Positions 41,154-51,311 of a stretch of DNA of 64,000 bases are shown in pieces (position 1 is the first letter of the stretch; every line of letters begins with the position of its first letter). Origin of the DNA: Trichomonas vaginalis G3 (taxonomy: Eukaryota > Parabasalia > Trichomonadida > Trichomonadidae); assembly GCF_026262505.1 (NCBI RefSeq), contig NC_067207.1, positions 11,128,082-11,192,081 of the forward strand. Direction: 5' to 3'. The notes under the pieces are model-generated. The model saw only the letters and a program-made list of their open reading frames with translations. It was not told the DNA's origin and did no database searches. Made by a program: the position numbers and the translations under genes.

Positions 41154-42001
41154 ATGCTTTCAATAGAAAAAGAAAATTCAAGAGTTGCTACAACTAAACC
41201 ATTAGATGAACTTTTTACTAATGTCGGTCAAAAGTTTGAGACAGAGACCGTAAAGCATGAAGGCTATCGTTTTGACTACCCGTTAAGATGGTTAAGAGAC
41301 CCATCCGTCACAAAAGCTATTGGCTTTCGTAGAATGAAGTTCATTTCAGAAGCCATACATGGTTTCCCATTTACGGTCGGTTTTGAAGTTCGATACTATA
41401 ACAAAGAAAAACGTACGTATGAGAAATTTGAACAGGGAAAACTTTTACAAGTGAATTTGCTTGTAAACTTAGAAACAACTCTTCAAGCTTTTCAAGAAAA
41501 ATAAACGACATCTATATCGAATATGCAAACCAGTATAACATTGACGAAGGAGAGTACCATCTCGATATTATATATGACAGGAAAAATGCAACTGTTAAAA
41601 TCAATAGAATAGAAGACCTTGGAGAAAACGTTTATATTTCTACAAAATATAACAACTTGGCATGGTATAGATTTATGAGGATGTTAAATCAGCCTGCAGA
41701 ATATCCAGTACACCCGGACTTTTATGAAGTCGAAAACCCTAATGGAACATATGAAAATGTTTTCGACTCAGATGCTGTGATAGTTCATGCTTCATTTTCT
41801 GGTGCACAAAACTCTTTTTTATGCTTGGCAAATGACTTTTACGAAAAACCTACAAAGCTATATGAACCACCAAGTGGAAGTATTTCAGACTTTCAAGTAT
41901 GGTTTACTACAGATGGAAGAAAAAGAACAATTCCATTATACCATGCGTTTTACTTAGAACTTAGTTTCATATACAACTACTATCGAACGGTAAAAATATA
42001 A
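41154..42001 (+). pseudogene. Putative structural protein, paralogue of 18120-18980, broken
   Basis: The locus starts MLSIEKENSRVATTKPLDEL at ATG 41154 and covers about 280 codons with about one break. It matches the minus-strand gene at 18120-18980 along its length, including FDYPLRWLRDPS, AIGFRR, HASFSGAQNSFLCLA and SDFQVWFTTDG. Beta-rich segments suggest a virion protein. It is divergent from the fibre gene (18 bp between starts), so the two may be co-expressed from a shared control region. Confidence 0.55.
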
Positions 42002-42005
42002 TTTT

Positions 42006-42248
42006 TTAATACGGTTGAGGTGTTGGATTTGGTTGCCAACTTGACTGTGGTGCAGGTTCAGGCTGTTGTATAACAGGAGCTTGTTCTTCTGGTTCAGGGT
42101 CTTTAGGTATAATACCAACAAACTGACCTACTCTTTTACCAATATTTTTGACTCCGTTCCAAATTCCTCTTCCGACAGATTTTATTCCATTCCATATACC
42201 TCTTCCAACATTTCGAAAGAAGTTTCCTATTCTTCCAAAGAAACCCAT
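42006..42248 (-). CDS. Amphipathic MGFFG-type small protein
   Basis: It has 80 residues starting MGFFGRIGNFFRNVGRGIW at ATG 42246-42248. The first 45 residues form Gly/aromatic/basic repeats (GRGIWNGIKSVGRGIWNGVK) that would make a strongly amphipathic, membrane-active helix. The rest is Pro/Gln-rich. The MG start is compatible with N-myristoylation. The design resembles the gene at 20566-20966 and, in function only, the lytic or cementing peptides of adenovirus-like virions. The frame is whole. Confidence 0.6.
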   Translation of the reverse strand: MGFFGRIGNFFRNVGRGIWNGIKSVGRGIWNGVKNIGKRVGQFVGIIPKDPEPEEQAPVIQQPEPAPQSSWQPNPTPQPY

Positions 42249-42265
42249 TTACTACGTGTAAAAAT

Positions 42266-42448
42266 CTAATGTCCGCCTAGTCTCTTACGTTTCCTGTTGA
42301 GTTCCATAGCATTCTTTAACTGGAGCTCATACATTCTGTTTCTCCTCTGGTAGAAAACATATTCTGGGTCAACTCCTGTGTTCGCGTCATCTGCATAAAG
42401 TTGTTTATATCCCACTTCAGGGTTTGTATAAAACTCTTTCCATCTCAT
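42266..42448 (-). CDS. 60-residue basic protein
   Basis: It starts MRWKEFYTNPEVGYKQLYAD and ends with a basic tail (ELNRKRKRLGGH). The ATG overlaps the stop of the upstream 60-residue gene by ATGA (42445-42448), a layout that suggests coupled translation or a compact late cluster. The basic tail suits DNA or capsid binding (inference). No family was recognised. Confidence 0.55.
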   Translation of the reverse strand: MRWKEFYTNPEVGYKQLYADDANTGVDPEYVFYQRRNRMYELQLKNAMELNRKRKRLGGH

Positions 42449-42627
42449 ATTTGCATACCATGGTGCAAACCTAACGCAGCGTCATTTGACATGGCAGTTT
42501 GCATTTGTACATCTGTTGGCACTTGACCATAGTTTGCCATTGCAGTTTGTATTCTAACTTCATTTGGAATATTCTCTGGGTTTGGTTGTCCAGGTTGCTG
42601 TGCATTCGCTAAGTTCTGTGCGTCCAT
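42445..42627 (-). CDS. 60-residue Asn/Gln/Pro-rich protein
   Basis: It starts MDAQNLANAQQPGQPNPEN and contains an imperfect internal repeat, VRIQTAMANYGQVPTDVQMQ / TAMSNDA. It is probably flexible. It lies in a run of short minus-strand genes between the fibre cluster and the methyltransferase, a usual place for minor virion proteins. No family was recognised. Confidence 0.5.
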   Translation of the reverse strand: MDAQNLANAQQPGQPNPENIPNEVRIQTAMANYGQVPTDVQMQTAMSNDAALGLHHGMQI

Positions 42628-42650
42628 TTAATATTAGATAAAAATATCTC

Positions 42651-42781
42651 TTACGAGTACATATACTGGACATTTGCAGGCATTGGTTCATCTTCATATT
42701 CTCTGTACTTTTCTGCCACGTCAAAGAAATAAATGACACAATGGAAAAACCTAAAACAAGTAGTCCTATTTCAAACCACAT
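42651..42781 (-). pseudogene. Small single-span membrane protein gene, broken
   Basis: It opens at ATG 42779-42781 with MWFEIGLLVLGFSIVSFISL, an uncharged stretch of transmembrane length, then a short polar tail of about 20 residues. There is about one break. Its start overlaps the end of the methyltransferase gene by about 15 bp. Small membrane proteins are frequent in virophage and Polinton-like gene sets. Confidence 0.45.
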
Positions 42782-43583
42782 TTACTTACTAGTAAAATTT
42801 CTTTGTTATGACACTTTCTCCGGTTTATAGGACCTCTCTCATATTCTATCTTGTCATATCTAAACTCATAGTCATGTATGTCCTCTAACCATCTCATAAC
42901 GGTTTCCAAACCACTTTTATCGGATGTAAAGTAAAAGCATGGACAGTTATGTAAAACGTCTAAAGTTTCTAAAGAGTCTCTCAAAGTCCAGTCTACTTGG
43001 TATTGAAAATCCCATGTGTTATAGAACGGCGGGTCCACTATAAAGAAAACATTTTCCTTGTCTTTATATTTTTCATACAACTCTGTCCAATGACATCTCA
43101 CAAACTCTATACCCTCAATATATTTTTCTATGTCCTCTTTGAAAACATTTGTATAGTTAAGATATAAAACTTTTGACATAAGTGTTTCAATGTCATGAAC
43201 TCTTATAGAACCACTATATAATAGTCTAGCAGATATACTATCCCAGTCTATATATTCTGCTTTTTTCAAAACCTCTCTCACAATATTTTTCTTATCTAAT
43301 GGTATACGTTCCATCTTACCTATAGGTATCTTTTCTTTTAACGCTTTCAATATATTGTTTGTGTCTGGTATATGTTTGAGACGGTCCATATAGTTGTCGA
43401 AGTCATTGCATATAATCTTTGAGTCTGGGAATATTGTATGGCACAAATGGGATATATAGAAACTTCCACCGAACAAATCTACAAATGTTAGACCATTCGG
43501 TAGTTCTTAAGTTCTCTCAATAGAATATCTTTACATCTACTCTTATTTCCAAAGAACGGTAACGGTGGTTTTGTAAAATTCAT
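42766..43583 (-). pseudogene. DNA N6-adenine methyltransferase (D12/Dam-like), broken
   Basis: It starts at ATG 43581-43583, with about 270 codons and one break. Motif I is FVDLFGGSF and the catalytic motif is FFIVDPPFYNTWD. The C-terminus reads RRKCHNKEILLVSKCG. It is nearly identical to the visible part of copy A (1-636), which looks whole there. As the last gene before the right end, it may methylate the element's own DNA. Confidence 0.78.
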
Positions 43584-43669
43584 TTATATATAATAATAAA
43601 AATGTTTTTTCCTGAAAAGTGACAGAAAAGTGACAAAACATGAAAACATATATAATTTGTGAAAAGCTC

Positions 43670-43839
43670 CTGGAAGACCCGTATATAAGAACTTCATTTA
43701 TACTAAACATCTTCAGGGCTAGAGGGCACGAAGTGCCTGGAAGCCCTCCGAATAAAAACTTCATTTATACTAAACATCTTCAGGGCTAGAGGGCACGAAG
43801 TGCCTGGAGGCCCCAATACCTTTCTTTTTTTTTTTTTTT
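43670..43839. repeat. Right terminal repeat of element B, with internal duplication
   Basis: Two units with ACTAAACATCTTCAGGGCTAG and the GGGCACGAAGTGCC hairpin are followed by GGAGGCCCCAATACC and a T run. The outer unit (43765-43839) is the inverted match of 2451-2516. Confidence 0.78.
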
Positions 43840-43845
43840 TCATTA
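43840..43845. other. Right target-site duplication (TCATTA) of element B
   Basis: It is the same six bases as 2445-2450. Confidence 0.7.
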
Positions 43846-46008
43846 GATGAATATTTTGGAATAACATTTTAAAATCGAGGTTTTTCAATGGATAACGGTT
43901 CAATCAAAAATTAAAAAATGGAACATTTCTGTCGTTTCAAAATTCCAAAATAACGTTTCTATTCCTCTCAAAAGTAAAAATAAACTTTATTGGGGGAAAA
44001 TATTTTTATTTTCCAAAAAAAAATGAAAACTTTAAATTCAAATTTAATTTTGATGCTTTTGTTTGTGATTTTTTGGATTTCGAAAAAAAATTTGAAAATT
44101 CAGACAAGTTACCATTAACACTAATACGTTTCAGCGAGTCGGTCCCATCAGAGAAATTTTCATAAATCGGCGATATAATTTATTATTTCAGCAAAACATT
44201 CTCAGATCCAACTAGAATAAGGTCAAATTATACAAATTTAGCAAAGGCTAGTTATCCTACCTATTCAATTAACTTTAATTTTAAATAATTCAAGACAATT
44301 CTCAAAATTACCTTAATAATCGCGTTCTCTTCGCAAAATGACGATTCCTCATTCACTACCAGCATAACTGAGGGCTTGTGCTCACAGAATAATACAGATA
44401 ATTTACTTATTAATGCAAAATTTAGTACCAAAAGGTAATCATAGAAGATACAAAAAAGTTTCTTTATTTTGATTGCTGATTTTATTTCTTCTAAAATTTA
44501 CCAAATCTAAAAAATCCAAAATTGAATGCTATTGAATTTCATGTTTATGTAACATATACTATTTATTATATAAGAATAAAAATTTTATAGTTTTAATCAA
44601 AAATAAAGGTGTACTAAATGCATACAAAACAAGGTATTTTTTACTCATCCAAAATATGTTAACAGTGCTATTTATATAATCAATATCCGAATTTCGAAAT
44701 CATTTTGATGAAATCTTTATTTTAAAATTGAGTTGACTGTTAAAATCACCCGAGAAGAGGGATTATCTCAATGAAAAGTACATAAAATAGCAAACGCACA
44801 AGATGGCACTATGCAGCTTTATATTGTTATACAGGATGAACATATAAAATGTTTGGAAAACACTTACTTCGTTCTACAAATGTGTATCTCTTTATATCAA
44901 AGATTCTTCTCAAATTATTGAGAGACTTCTCTCAAAAAAAAGGAAAATTTGATAACTAAAAAAAATTATGGCATAACCTCTCGTTTTGCATAGATATATA
45001 TTTACATGGTCACAGAGCTTATTTTCATTGTCAAAACTTAAAAATTTTTAGTGGACTATACCCTTAAATAATAGTTGTTTATAAATTATATTATATTATT
45101 ATTTAATATTATTTTGATAATGAAGATTTTATTTTGCAATAATATAAACGAAATTTTTTACCTTATGAACTTTTGATGGAAATATGCAAATTTAAAATAA
45201 TAAAGAAAGCCGCGAGCGAAGCGATCGGCTTAGTTCGAAGATTTTGATTCAAATCTTTGCTGATCTGTAATTCGCGGAAGCCGCGAGCGAATCGAGCGGC
45301 TTAGGTCTAAGATTTTGATTCAAATCTTTGCTTATATTCCTTAAATTCTTTATGAAACTCGCAACAGTTCCATAAAAAATTTTAAATTCTAAACTGTCGA
45401 AATTACCGATCGGTAATCACACCCTTCACGGGTGTGTCACTTTTTGCAGGCGTGTCACTTTTAGCTAAAATTACCCCTACTCATGTTTATTCATAAATAA
45501 GTTGACAAGTGTGGATAACCCTTTATTTGTCAAATGGAAAAAGAAATTAGAAATAAGAATATTCATGAATTTAAGTTAAGATATAAGTTTAAGCCTTCTT
45601 CAATAATTACAGAAATTAATCAAGTGTATTTGCATTTAGTCTAAAAATTAATAAAATCTAAATTAATTTAGAAGATTTTTTAGAAAAAAGTGAAAAACAA
45701 TAGCATTTAGTATAGGGATTATTTCTAATTTCCATACATAATTGATTATTAGGTTCTTGTTTCTAAATTCCAAATAAAAAATATGAAGATTCCGATCACC
45801 TACCTGTTCATACTTTTGACGGTTTTTCCATATTTAGGGTTTTCATACTTGCGACGGTTTTTCCAAATTCTAACCGTTCATAAATAGGGTACCCTATTCA
45901 TAAATTCCGTCGCCTTTATGAATATGTCTATTCTCAATTTACTCGCCAATTCATACAATTTATGAGGATTTTATACTCAAGATATGATATGATAAGTAAC
46001 GTTTTTAA
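43846..46008. other. Host intergenic DNA, very AT-rich
   Basis: No coding frame or RNA gene is supported. It contains A/T-rich unique sequence, a GC-richer direct repeat at 45208-45342, and short palindromic stretches near 45410-45450 (CACACCCTTCACGGGTGTG). It ends at the 3' side of the exportin-2 gene. Confidence 0.5.
45208..45342. repeat. Two direct copies of an AGCCGCGAGCGAA / AAGATTTTGATTCAAATCTT unit
   Basis: Each copy of about 56 bp has a GC-rich part (GCCGCGAGCGAAGCGATCGGC, imperfectly self-complementary) followed by AAGATTTTGATTCAAATCTT, a near-perfect palindrome. The copies are about 78 bp apart. Confidence 0.6.
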
Positions 46009-48897
46009 TTAATATATAAAAGCAACTTCGAATCTTTCTTGGTATTTGTTGAAAGAATCTTGTATTAGAGGAGATAACTTTTGAATTGCGTCGCCAAGCC
46101 AACCTGGACGCATAGCTGAGATTTCAGAAATAGCGCATGCTGTGTATTGGTTCAAGTTTGTTGTTGAGTTGATGTCACCTTCTGTTTGTTCTGATCGTTC
46201 GGCATAAATCAAGCGAGCGAATGTTGTATCGAACTGTGTCGCGGCGGCTTCTTCTTCACGCTTAGCAGCAATCTCTTCATTGATGTTTTCGTCGTGATTT
46301 GGTCGTTCTAAAACAGTGACAATGCCACGCAACAAACATCCCCACTCATTGGAATTAACTGATTCGCAACGTAATCCTTGAATGACACCGGAAACAACGC
46401 GTTCGATGTCTTTGCGCTCGCGGATCAATGGAAGACATCTCTCCAATTCGTTGAAGATGTCGTTCCTGCAATCACCTGGAATAGATGAGATGAGTCTGTC
46501 GGCACCAATAGAGTTGATGCATGAACAAATGAAAATCGCAAATGATGATTTATATCGTGGTAACTGCAATGTGAAGTTCTTCCATGTGATGCCGATGATT
46601 CCGGTGACATCAATAGAAGGATTATCCATGGAAATGATGGACTGCAAAATAACAAATGCAGACATGTGTGTTCGCGATTTTTGTAACAATTCATCACATC
46701 TCATAACAATTCCTTCATAGAAATGGAAGACTAATTCTGGAATGTGCTTAGAATATGCTGTGATCATCATAGCTAATGCTGGGATGTTTCCAAATGGTAA
46801 CCACTGTTCTTCACTCATCATAGATTCGAAGAACTCGTTATATATTGGTGTGAATTGATCTCCTTCTCTGTGTGCATTGACCATAGCACCAACAATCTGG
46901 ATCGAGTAAGGGATGAAGTCTGTTGATTGTTTTTCAATGATTGTTCTGATCAATTCGAATAGTGGACCTTCGACTTCTTCGAATGGTGGATGTGAGTAGA
47001 TCAACAAAGCTGCGATAGTTTCCCACAAGTTGTGGAAGAAATCAGTGTCGGCTGGATTATCAATGGATGATCTGATAGTGTTGATGATCGTCTTGATGAC
47101 TGAAACAGAAACTGAATGTAATGCTTCTGCTCCAACACTAGCAATTCGCATCAATACTTTGCCGATGTATGCACATGTCTTTCCTTCGTATGTAAGTGAC
47201 TGGATAAGTGTAGGAATGATTGATGAGATGTCTTGACTCATCAAGAATTCAGATGAAACATTCAACAACTTAGATGCACAGATTCTCTCGATCAAATATG
47301 CACCATACAATTTTGTTGTGATGATGTTGGAATTCAACATTTGGAAGAAAGTCTTGAAGTTGTTCGCTGTGATCTCTGCTGGGATGACGTTCCTGTAGTC
47401 AACATAGAACTTGACTGCATCTGCTTGCAAAATCATGAGTTCCGGTTGATCTGGAGAAATAGGGAGTGTCAATATAGGAATGATGATTTCTGTGACAAAC
47501 TGAACAATATCGAAATCTTCAACAATTTGTAAGACACCTTCTCTGATAGATGACTTTGCTGATTTGAAGAAACCTGTGAAGAAAATCATAGAATCTTTCA
47601 CATCCAAATCTAAACTATCGAATTCTGCCTTCGAAAGTTGGTTTGGTGATCCAAATATCTCTTCAACGTTTTCTCTGTAGTTCTTTGCAAGTTGGAGTTT
47701 CATGAAATCAAATGCAGCTTTTCTTGGTGATTCCCATTCAAGTCCGCCGATATCGGTGTTGAAGTATTCGAGAGGATCTTCACGCATCGATTCGACCATG
47801 TCTTCGTTGATTGCGAGGTACTTTTGAACAATTTCGCACACTTGATTTAATCTCTCTTCATTCAAGTAAAAATCACGAAGTTTGGCTTGTTTCATGATTG
47901 AAGCCATCGTTTTGAAGACAGTAACAATGAATGAATTGAATTGTGATTCGTATTTCTCATCATTATATAATTGACCAAGAACTGAATCGAGAAGATTGAT
48001 AAATATTTCAAGGAATTCTTGTTCTTGTTCTTCAGTAACTTCGACACCATTCTTGCGTTTCTTTTCTGCGTAATTCAGGATTTCATCCAAGTACCTGAAA
48101 ATGAGTTTTTGAAGAATTTGGCAAAGCTGGATTTTCATTTCGAGGAGCTCCTCAACGGTATCTGTCTGTAAAAGTAATGTGAATACTTGGAAGATTTCGC
48201 CAAGATGATCAAAGAATGGTTGAGGAAGATCTGTAGAAATCAATGAGTTGAATAGTTTGAGTGCTGGGATCCATGCAGTAAATGTGTTTTCTATTTCGTA
48301 GTTTGGAAGTAATTTTGTCATAACTGCTAACAATTTCTCGATCCATTGAGCCGAAGCGAGTGAGATTTTCTCACCACCATCACTCTTGTAGCTCATATCT
48401 TCGAATCTCTTGAATACTTCGCTTCCTGCAAAAAGCATTCTCTGTACTAAGGCAAAACTCTCTTCATCAATGTTGATTTGACTGAAGAAGTCATTAAACT
48501 GTGGCCATCTGCTTGGAAAGTCAGATGCGGCTATGAGACCAATAGATTCAATAACCATACTGAAGAAATTCTCATGTGCATCATCAATGAGTAGAAATTG
48601 GAGAATTTTGCTTCTAATAACGTCCTTATTTGAGAACAATTGATCGTTTTCCCAAAACTGTTTAATAACATTTTTCATTTCTGTTACTGCTATTAATTTA
48701 AGTCCAATATCGACTTGGCTATCAATAATATCAAGTAACACTTCAAGATATCCAGGTACCGAACGAAATTCATTTAATTTTTCTGTAATCATTGCCTGAT
48801 TTGCGTTAAATTTTTCCAAGTCAGCTTGAGTATAAGAACCAATAGATGATAGTGATCCTGCTGCTAATAATTCGAGAACTTTATCAAACTCGGCCAT
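46009..48897 (-). CDS. CSE1: Exportin-2 (CSE1/CAS), importin-alpha re-exporter
   Basis: This is an intronless frame of 962 residues, close to the 960-970 of yeast and animal CSE1. Exportin-2 binds importin-alpha with Ran-GTP in the nucleus and returns it to the cytoplasm. The importin-beta N-terminal domain is at about residues 25-100 (LKLIAVTEMKNVIKQFWEND), followed by SDFPSRWPQF (about 125-134), the D-x-P-x-x-W-P signature of the family. HEAT-type helical repeats fill the rest. DPLEYFNTDIGGLEWESPRK aligns with the CSE1 insertion D-P-x-E-Y-I-R-x-D-x-E-G-S-D. The C-terminus (TFARLIYAERSEQTEG ... AISEISAMRPGWL) also matches CSE1 better than importin-7/8. The ATG lies 60-70 bp inside an A/T-rich upstream region. 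Base composition is clearly richer in GC than the flanks, as expected for a host gene. It is the only undisturbed host gene in the window. Confidence 0.82.
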   Translation of the reverse strand: MAEFDKVLELLAAGSLSSIGSYTQADLEKFNANQAMITEKLNEFRSVPGYLEVLLDIIDSQVDIGLKLIAVTEMKNVIKQFWENDQLFSNKDVIRSKILQFLLIDDAHENFFSMVIESIGLIAASDFPSRWPQFNDFFSQINIDEESFALVQRMLFAGSEVFKRFEDMSYKSDGGEKISLASAQWIEKLLAVMTKLLPNYEIENTFTAWIPALKLFNSLISTDLPQPFFDHLGEIFQVFTLLLQTDTVEELLEMKIQLCQILQKLIFRYLDEILNYAEKKRKNGVEVTEEQEQEFLEIFINLLDSVLGQLYNDEKYESQFNSFIVTVFKTMASIMKQAKLRDFYLNEERLNQVCEIVQKYLAINEDMVESMREDPLEYFNTDIGGLEWESPRKAAFDFMKLQLAKNYRENVEEIFGSPNQLSKAEFDSLDLDVKDSMIFFTGFFKSAKSSIREGVLQIVEDFDIVQFVTEIIIPILTLPISPDQPELMILQADAVKFYVDYRNVIPAEITANNFKTFFQMLNSNIITTKLYGAYLIERICASKLLNVSSEFLMSQDISSIIPTLIQSLTYEGKTCAYIGKVLMRIASVGAEALHSVSVSVIKTIINTIRSSIDNPADTDFFHNLWETIAALLIYSHPPFEEVEGPLFELIRTIIEKQSTDFIPYSIQIVGAMVNAHREGDQFTPIYNEFFESMMSEEQWLPFGNIPALAMMITAYSKHIPELVFHFYEGIVMRCDELLQKSRTHMSAFVILQSIISMDNPSIDVTGIIGITWKNFTLQLPRYKSSFAIFICSCINSIGADRLISSIPGDCRNDIFNELERCLPLIRERKDIERVVSGVIQGLRCESVNSNEWGCLLRGIVTVLERPNHDENINEEIAAKREEEAAATQFDTTFARLIYAERSEQTEGDINSTTNLNQYTACAISEISAMRPGWLGDAIQKLSPLIQDSFNKYQERFEVAFIY

Positions 48898-50073
48898 AAA
48901 ATTTCTATAAAAGACTCAATAAAAAATAAGTTTTTTTTCATCAAAATTGAATAGTTTACACGAGATTCTCTAGAACTAAAAATTAACAGGACATTCTCAT
49001 TTTGGGGCGGATAAATACCAAAAATTCTGTAATGCAAAGGTACATTCACTATTTTTGACAAAATTTTAAATTTTCATGGGGTTGTAAATCTTATAATAAC
49101 TAGATGAATAAGGAATAAATCCCAGTATGATGTGCATCATTATATTAAACACTATATGTAAGGCTGGTGATTCTATTAACACTTATGAAGATCTATAGTA
49201 TTTGAGCAGATAAATTTGATAATTTCCAAAACTCTTATATTTCAAAATTAAAGTGTGCAAAAGCATTTAAATGAGAGCAAAAAGAGAATGATGCTGCTAA
49301 AACTAGGTGTTAAATTCCAATTATTTCGCATCACAAGAACTACCCAGTAAATTCGGCCATCTTTTTTTGCAATTATTCTCTATTACACATATAATATAAT
49401 GGTTAGGGTTTGGGGAAAAGTTACTAGAGAATTATTGACTTTTGAAATAATGCAGAATTTTACTTGAAGAAATCATTAATTTATGAGTTCCAAATTGCTA
49501 ACCATGACGAAAGATCATTAAATTTGCTACAATTAAATACATTTATTGCAGAATTAAGATTATTGAAATTAAAAATTTGAAATATTGCCTTTTTGAATAA
49601 AAATTTAAATTTGATTATATAATCATGATAATATATTAGAGAAATTAAAAGAAAATATTTTAAACAATTCAAATATTTTGAATGTCTTATCAATTTAAAA
49701 TATTAAAAGATTGCTTGATTTTATCATCATTAGTTGTTATCAAAGTTTCTTCTTTTGATGAACAACAGTAAATGATTTGTTAATACCTTGTCTTCCTTTT
49801 ACGCAGCAAAATCAAAAGGTATGATGATAATCTTGTACTCAATTTTGAAACTCTCTGATTTACAAGTAAGCATTCCTTTGGAAAAGCAGTCCTATTCTGT
49901 TTTCAAGATATTTTAAAGCCCCCATTTCATACAATGCGCAGATCTATTCGAAATTGCAAGAACTCTCAAGAAAAATGCTGCAGCAAAGAAGATTCCAAAG
50001 TTTCTAGCATCAAAAATTTACAACCTTAATACAACAGTTCAAGAGAAGCTCGATAAGAAAATATGGTTCTGAA
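48898..50073. other. Host intergenic DNA upstream of exportin-2
   Basis: The DNA is AT-rich with no supported coding frame. The first 60 bp upstream of the exportin-2 ATG are A/T-rich and should hold its promoter, but no confident initiator motif of the TCA-Y-T/A type was found at the usual distance. Nothing else was recognised. Confidence 0.45.
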
Positions 50074-51083
50074 TTTTTTTCGTATAGAAATTTTTGAAAA
50101 TATCAGTATCTCAATTTCTGTCGATCAATTTTCTATAAAATTAAAAATGGTCGTGGAGCATCATATTGTGGCCATATATTTTCATTTTCATTTTTTGCAT
50201 AAATATTTCCCGCCAAAATACAAAAGTGCCATAATCTCATGGTGGACCACAGCTGGAGTCACCGCCGACTATCCACTTGCTGGGATGCTACGCAGCCTTT
50301 GATCTGGCCAATCTTAGTGCTGCTCCATCCACATCAGCAAGTGATTTCGGCGGGAGATCTCCAATCGGTCTTCCATGAGGGTTACGCAAGCCAGAAGCAC
50401 AATAACTATGCAGCCTAGCTGCTAGGATAGCGTAGCTAGGCTGCGTAGTTACTGTGCTTCTGTCGATATTAGTTATACGTTATTGCCCTCGTTGACTATA
50501 GTACTACTCCCTTAACCTCCGAGGGTTAGGGGAGTAAGTTTGCCTGAAATGGGCAATGTTCATTACGAAATCTCTCATTCGATGAGCATTGCCTTAAAGT
50601 ACTCTTACTACTCTTTCCTAGTTCCCAAAAGGCCTAGGATTCTGTAATTAATCGAATAGGGCAGAGTTCTTCCGAAGTCTCTCATTTGATGAGAGGCCTC
50701 GGAAGAACTTTGTCCTAGTATAATGTAGTTGTGGTCTCTAACAATTTATGTGTCAGAGAATCTGGCTTGCGTAACCCTCATGGAAGACCGATTGGAGATC
50801 TCCCGCCGAAATCACTTGCTGATGTGGATGGAGCAGCACTAAGATTGGCCAGATCAAAGGCTGCGTAGCATCCCAGCAAGTGGATAGTCGGCGGTGACTC
50901 CAGCTGTGGTCCACCATGAGATTATGGCACTTTTGTATTTTGGCGGGAAATATTTATGCAAAAAATGAAAATGAAAATATATGACCATAATATGATGCTC
51001 CACGAACATTTTTAATTTTATAGAAAATTGATCGACAAAAATTGAGATACTGATATTTTCAAAAATTTCTATACGAAAAAAAA
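50074..51083. mobile_element. Foldback/MITE-like element with 322-bp inverted arms
   Basis: The left arm 50074-50395 and right arm 50761-51083 are inverted copies with few differences. They start TTTTTTTCGTATAGAAATTT and end GGGTTACGCAAGCCAGA on the inner side. The 365-bp middle is itself a series of hairpins (50396-50462; about 50497-50535; about 50550-50600; about 50663-50715). There is no coding capacity. A clear target duplication was not found because both borders are A/T runs. Likely a non-autonomous DNA transposon mobilised in trans. Confidence 0.7.
50395..50462. repeat. Strong hairpin inside the foldback element
   Basis: AGAAGCACAATAACTATGC and AGCCTAGCT pair with AGCTAGGCTGCGTAGTTACT and GTGCTTCT across a loop of about 13 bp. 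The arms are about 28 bp with one or two mismatches. Confidence 0.65.
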
Positions 51084-51120
51084 GAGGATGTTTTATTGTC
51101 GTCTAGAAAAAGTGACAAAA

Positions 51121-51311
51121 TTATTATTGTCGTCTAAAAAATAGATTTTTCAAGCATGTTTCGGTACCTAAATAAAGGAAGAACATCAATTCCATCTATG
51201 TATATAGTATGCAAACACGCATGATATATGGAGTAGCTCTTTATCTGGCTAAAAATCCTATTATTTGAAAATTCGCATTGTCGTCTAAAACCGCCAGACG
51301 ACAATAATAAT
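51121..51311. repeat. 191-bp segment with perfect 16-bp inverted ends
   Basis: ATTATTATTGTCGTCT (51121-51136) and AGACGACAATAATAAT (51296-51311) are exact reverse complements. Extra copies of TTGTCGTCT occur at about 51097 and 51279. It could be a tiny non-autonomous transposon, but no target duplication is evident. Confidence 0.4.

Larger units (their letters stand above)
2451..43839. mobile_element. Polinton-like virus element, copy B (complete end to end, with nested insertion)
   Basis: The element spans about 41.4 kb including the 17.7-kb nested element, so about 23.7 kb is its own. Support: inverted terminal repeats of at least 60 bp plus A/T runs, a 6-bp target duplication, and a virus-like gene set. 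The set comprises candidate double-jelly-roll capsid and minor capsid loci, an A32-like packaging ATPase, an SF3 helicase, an integrase with an SH3-like tail, a fibre with a tail-collar domain, KilA-N proteins and an adenine methyltransferase. No family-B polymerase or recognisable protease was seen, which makes it closer to Polinton-like viruses than to classical Polintons. The element is broken: I estimate ten to twenty disruptions over its genes, concentrated in the left third. Several right-hand genes look whole. Intact target duplications and near-identical ends suggest a fairly recent insertion. Confidence 0.82.

Noticed and set aside
46382-47532. Plus- and minus-strand frames within exportin-2
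   Set aside because: They are shadows of the long host gene.
50063-50302. 79-codon frame at the left edge of the foldback element
   Set aside because: It lies within the inverted arm and is not conserved as a protein in the other arm; it is a chance frame.
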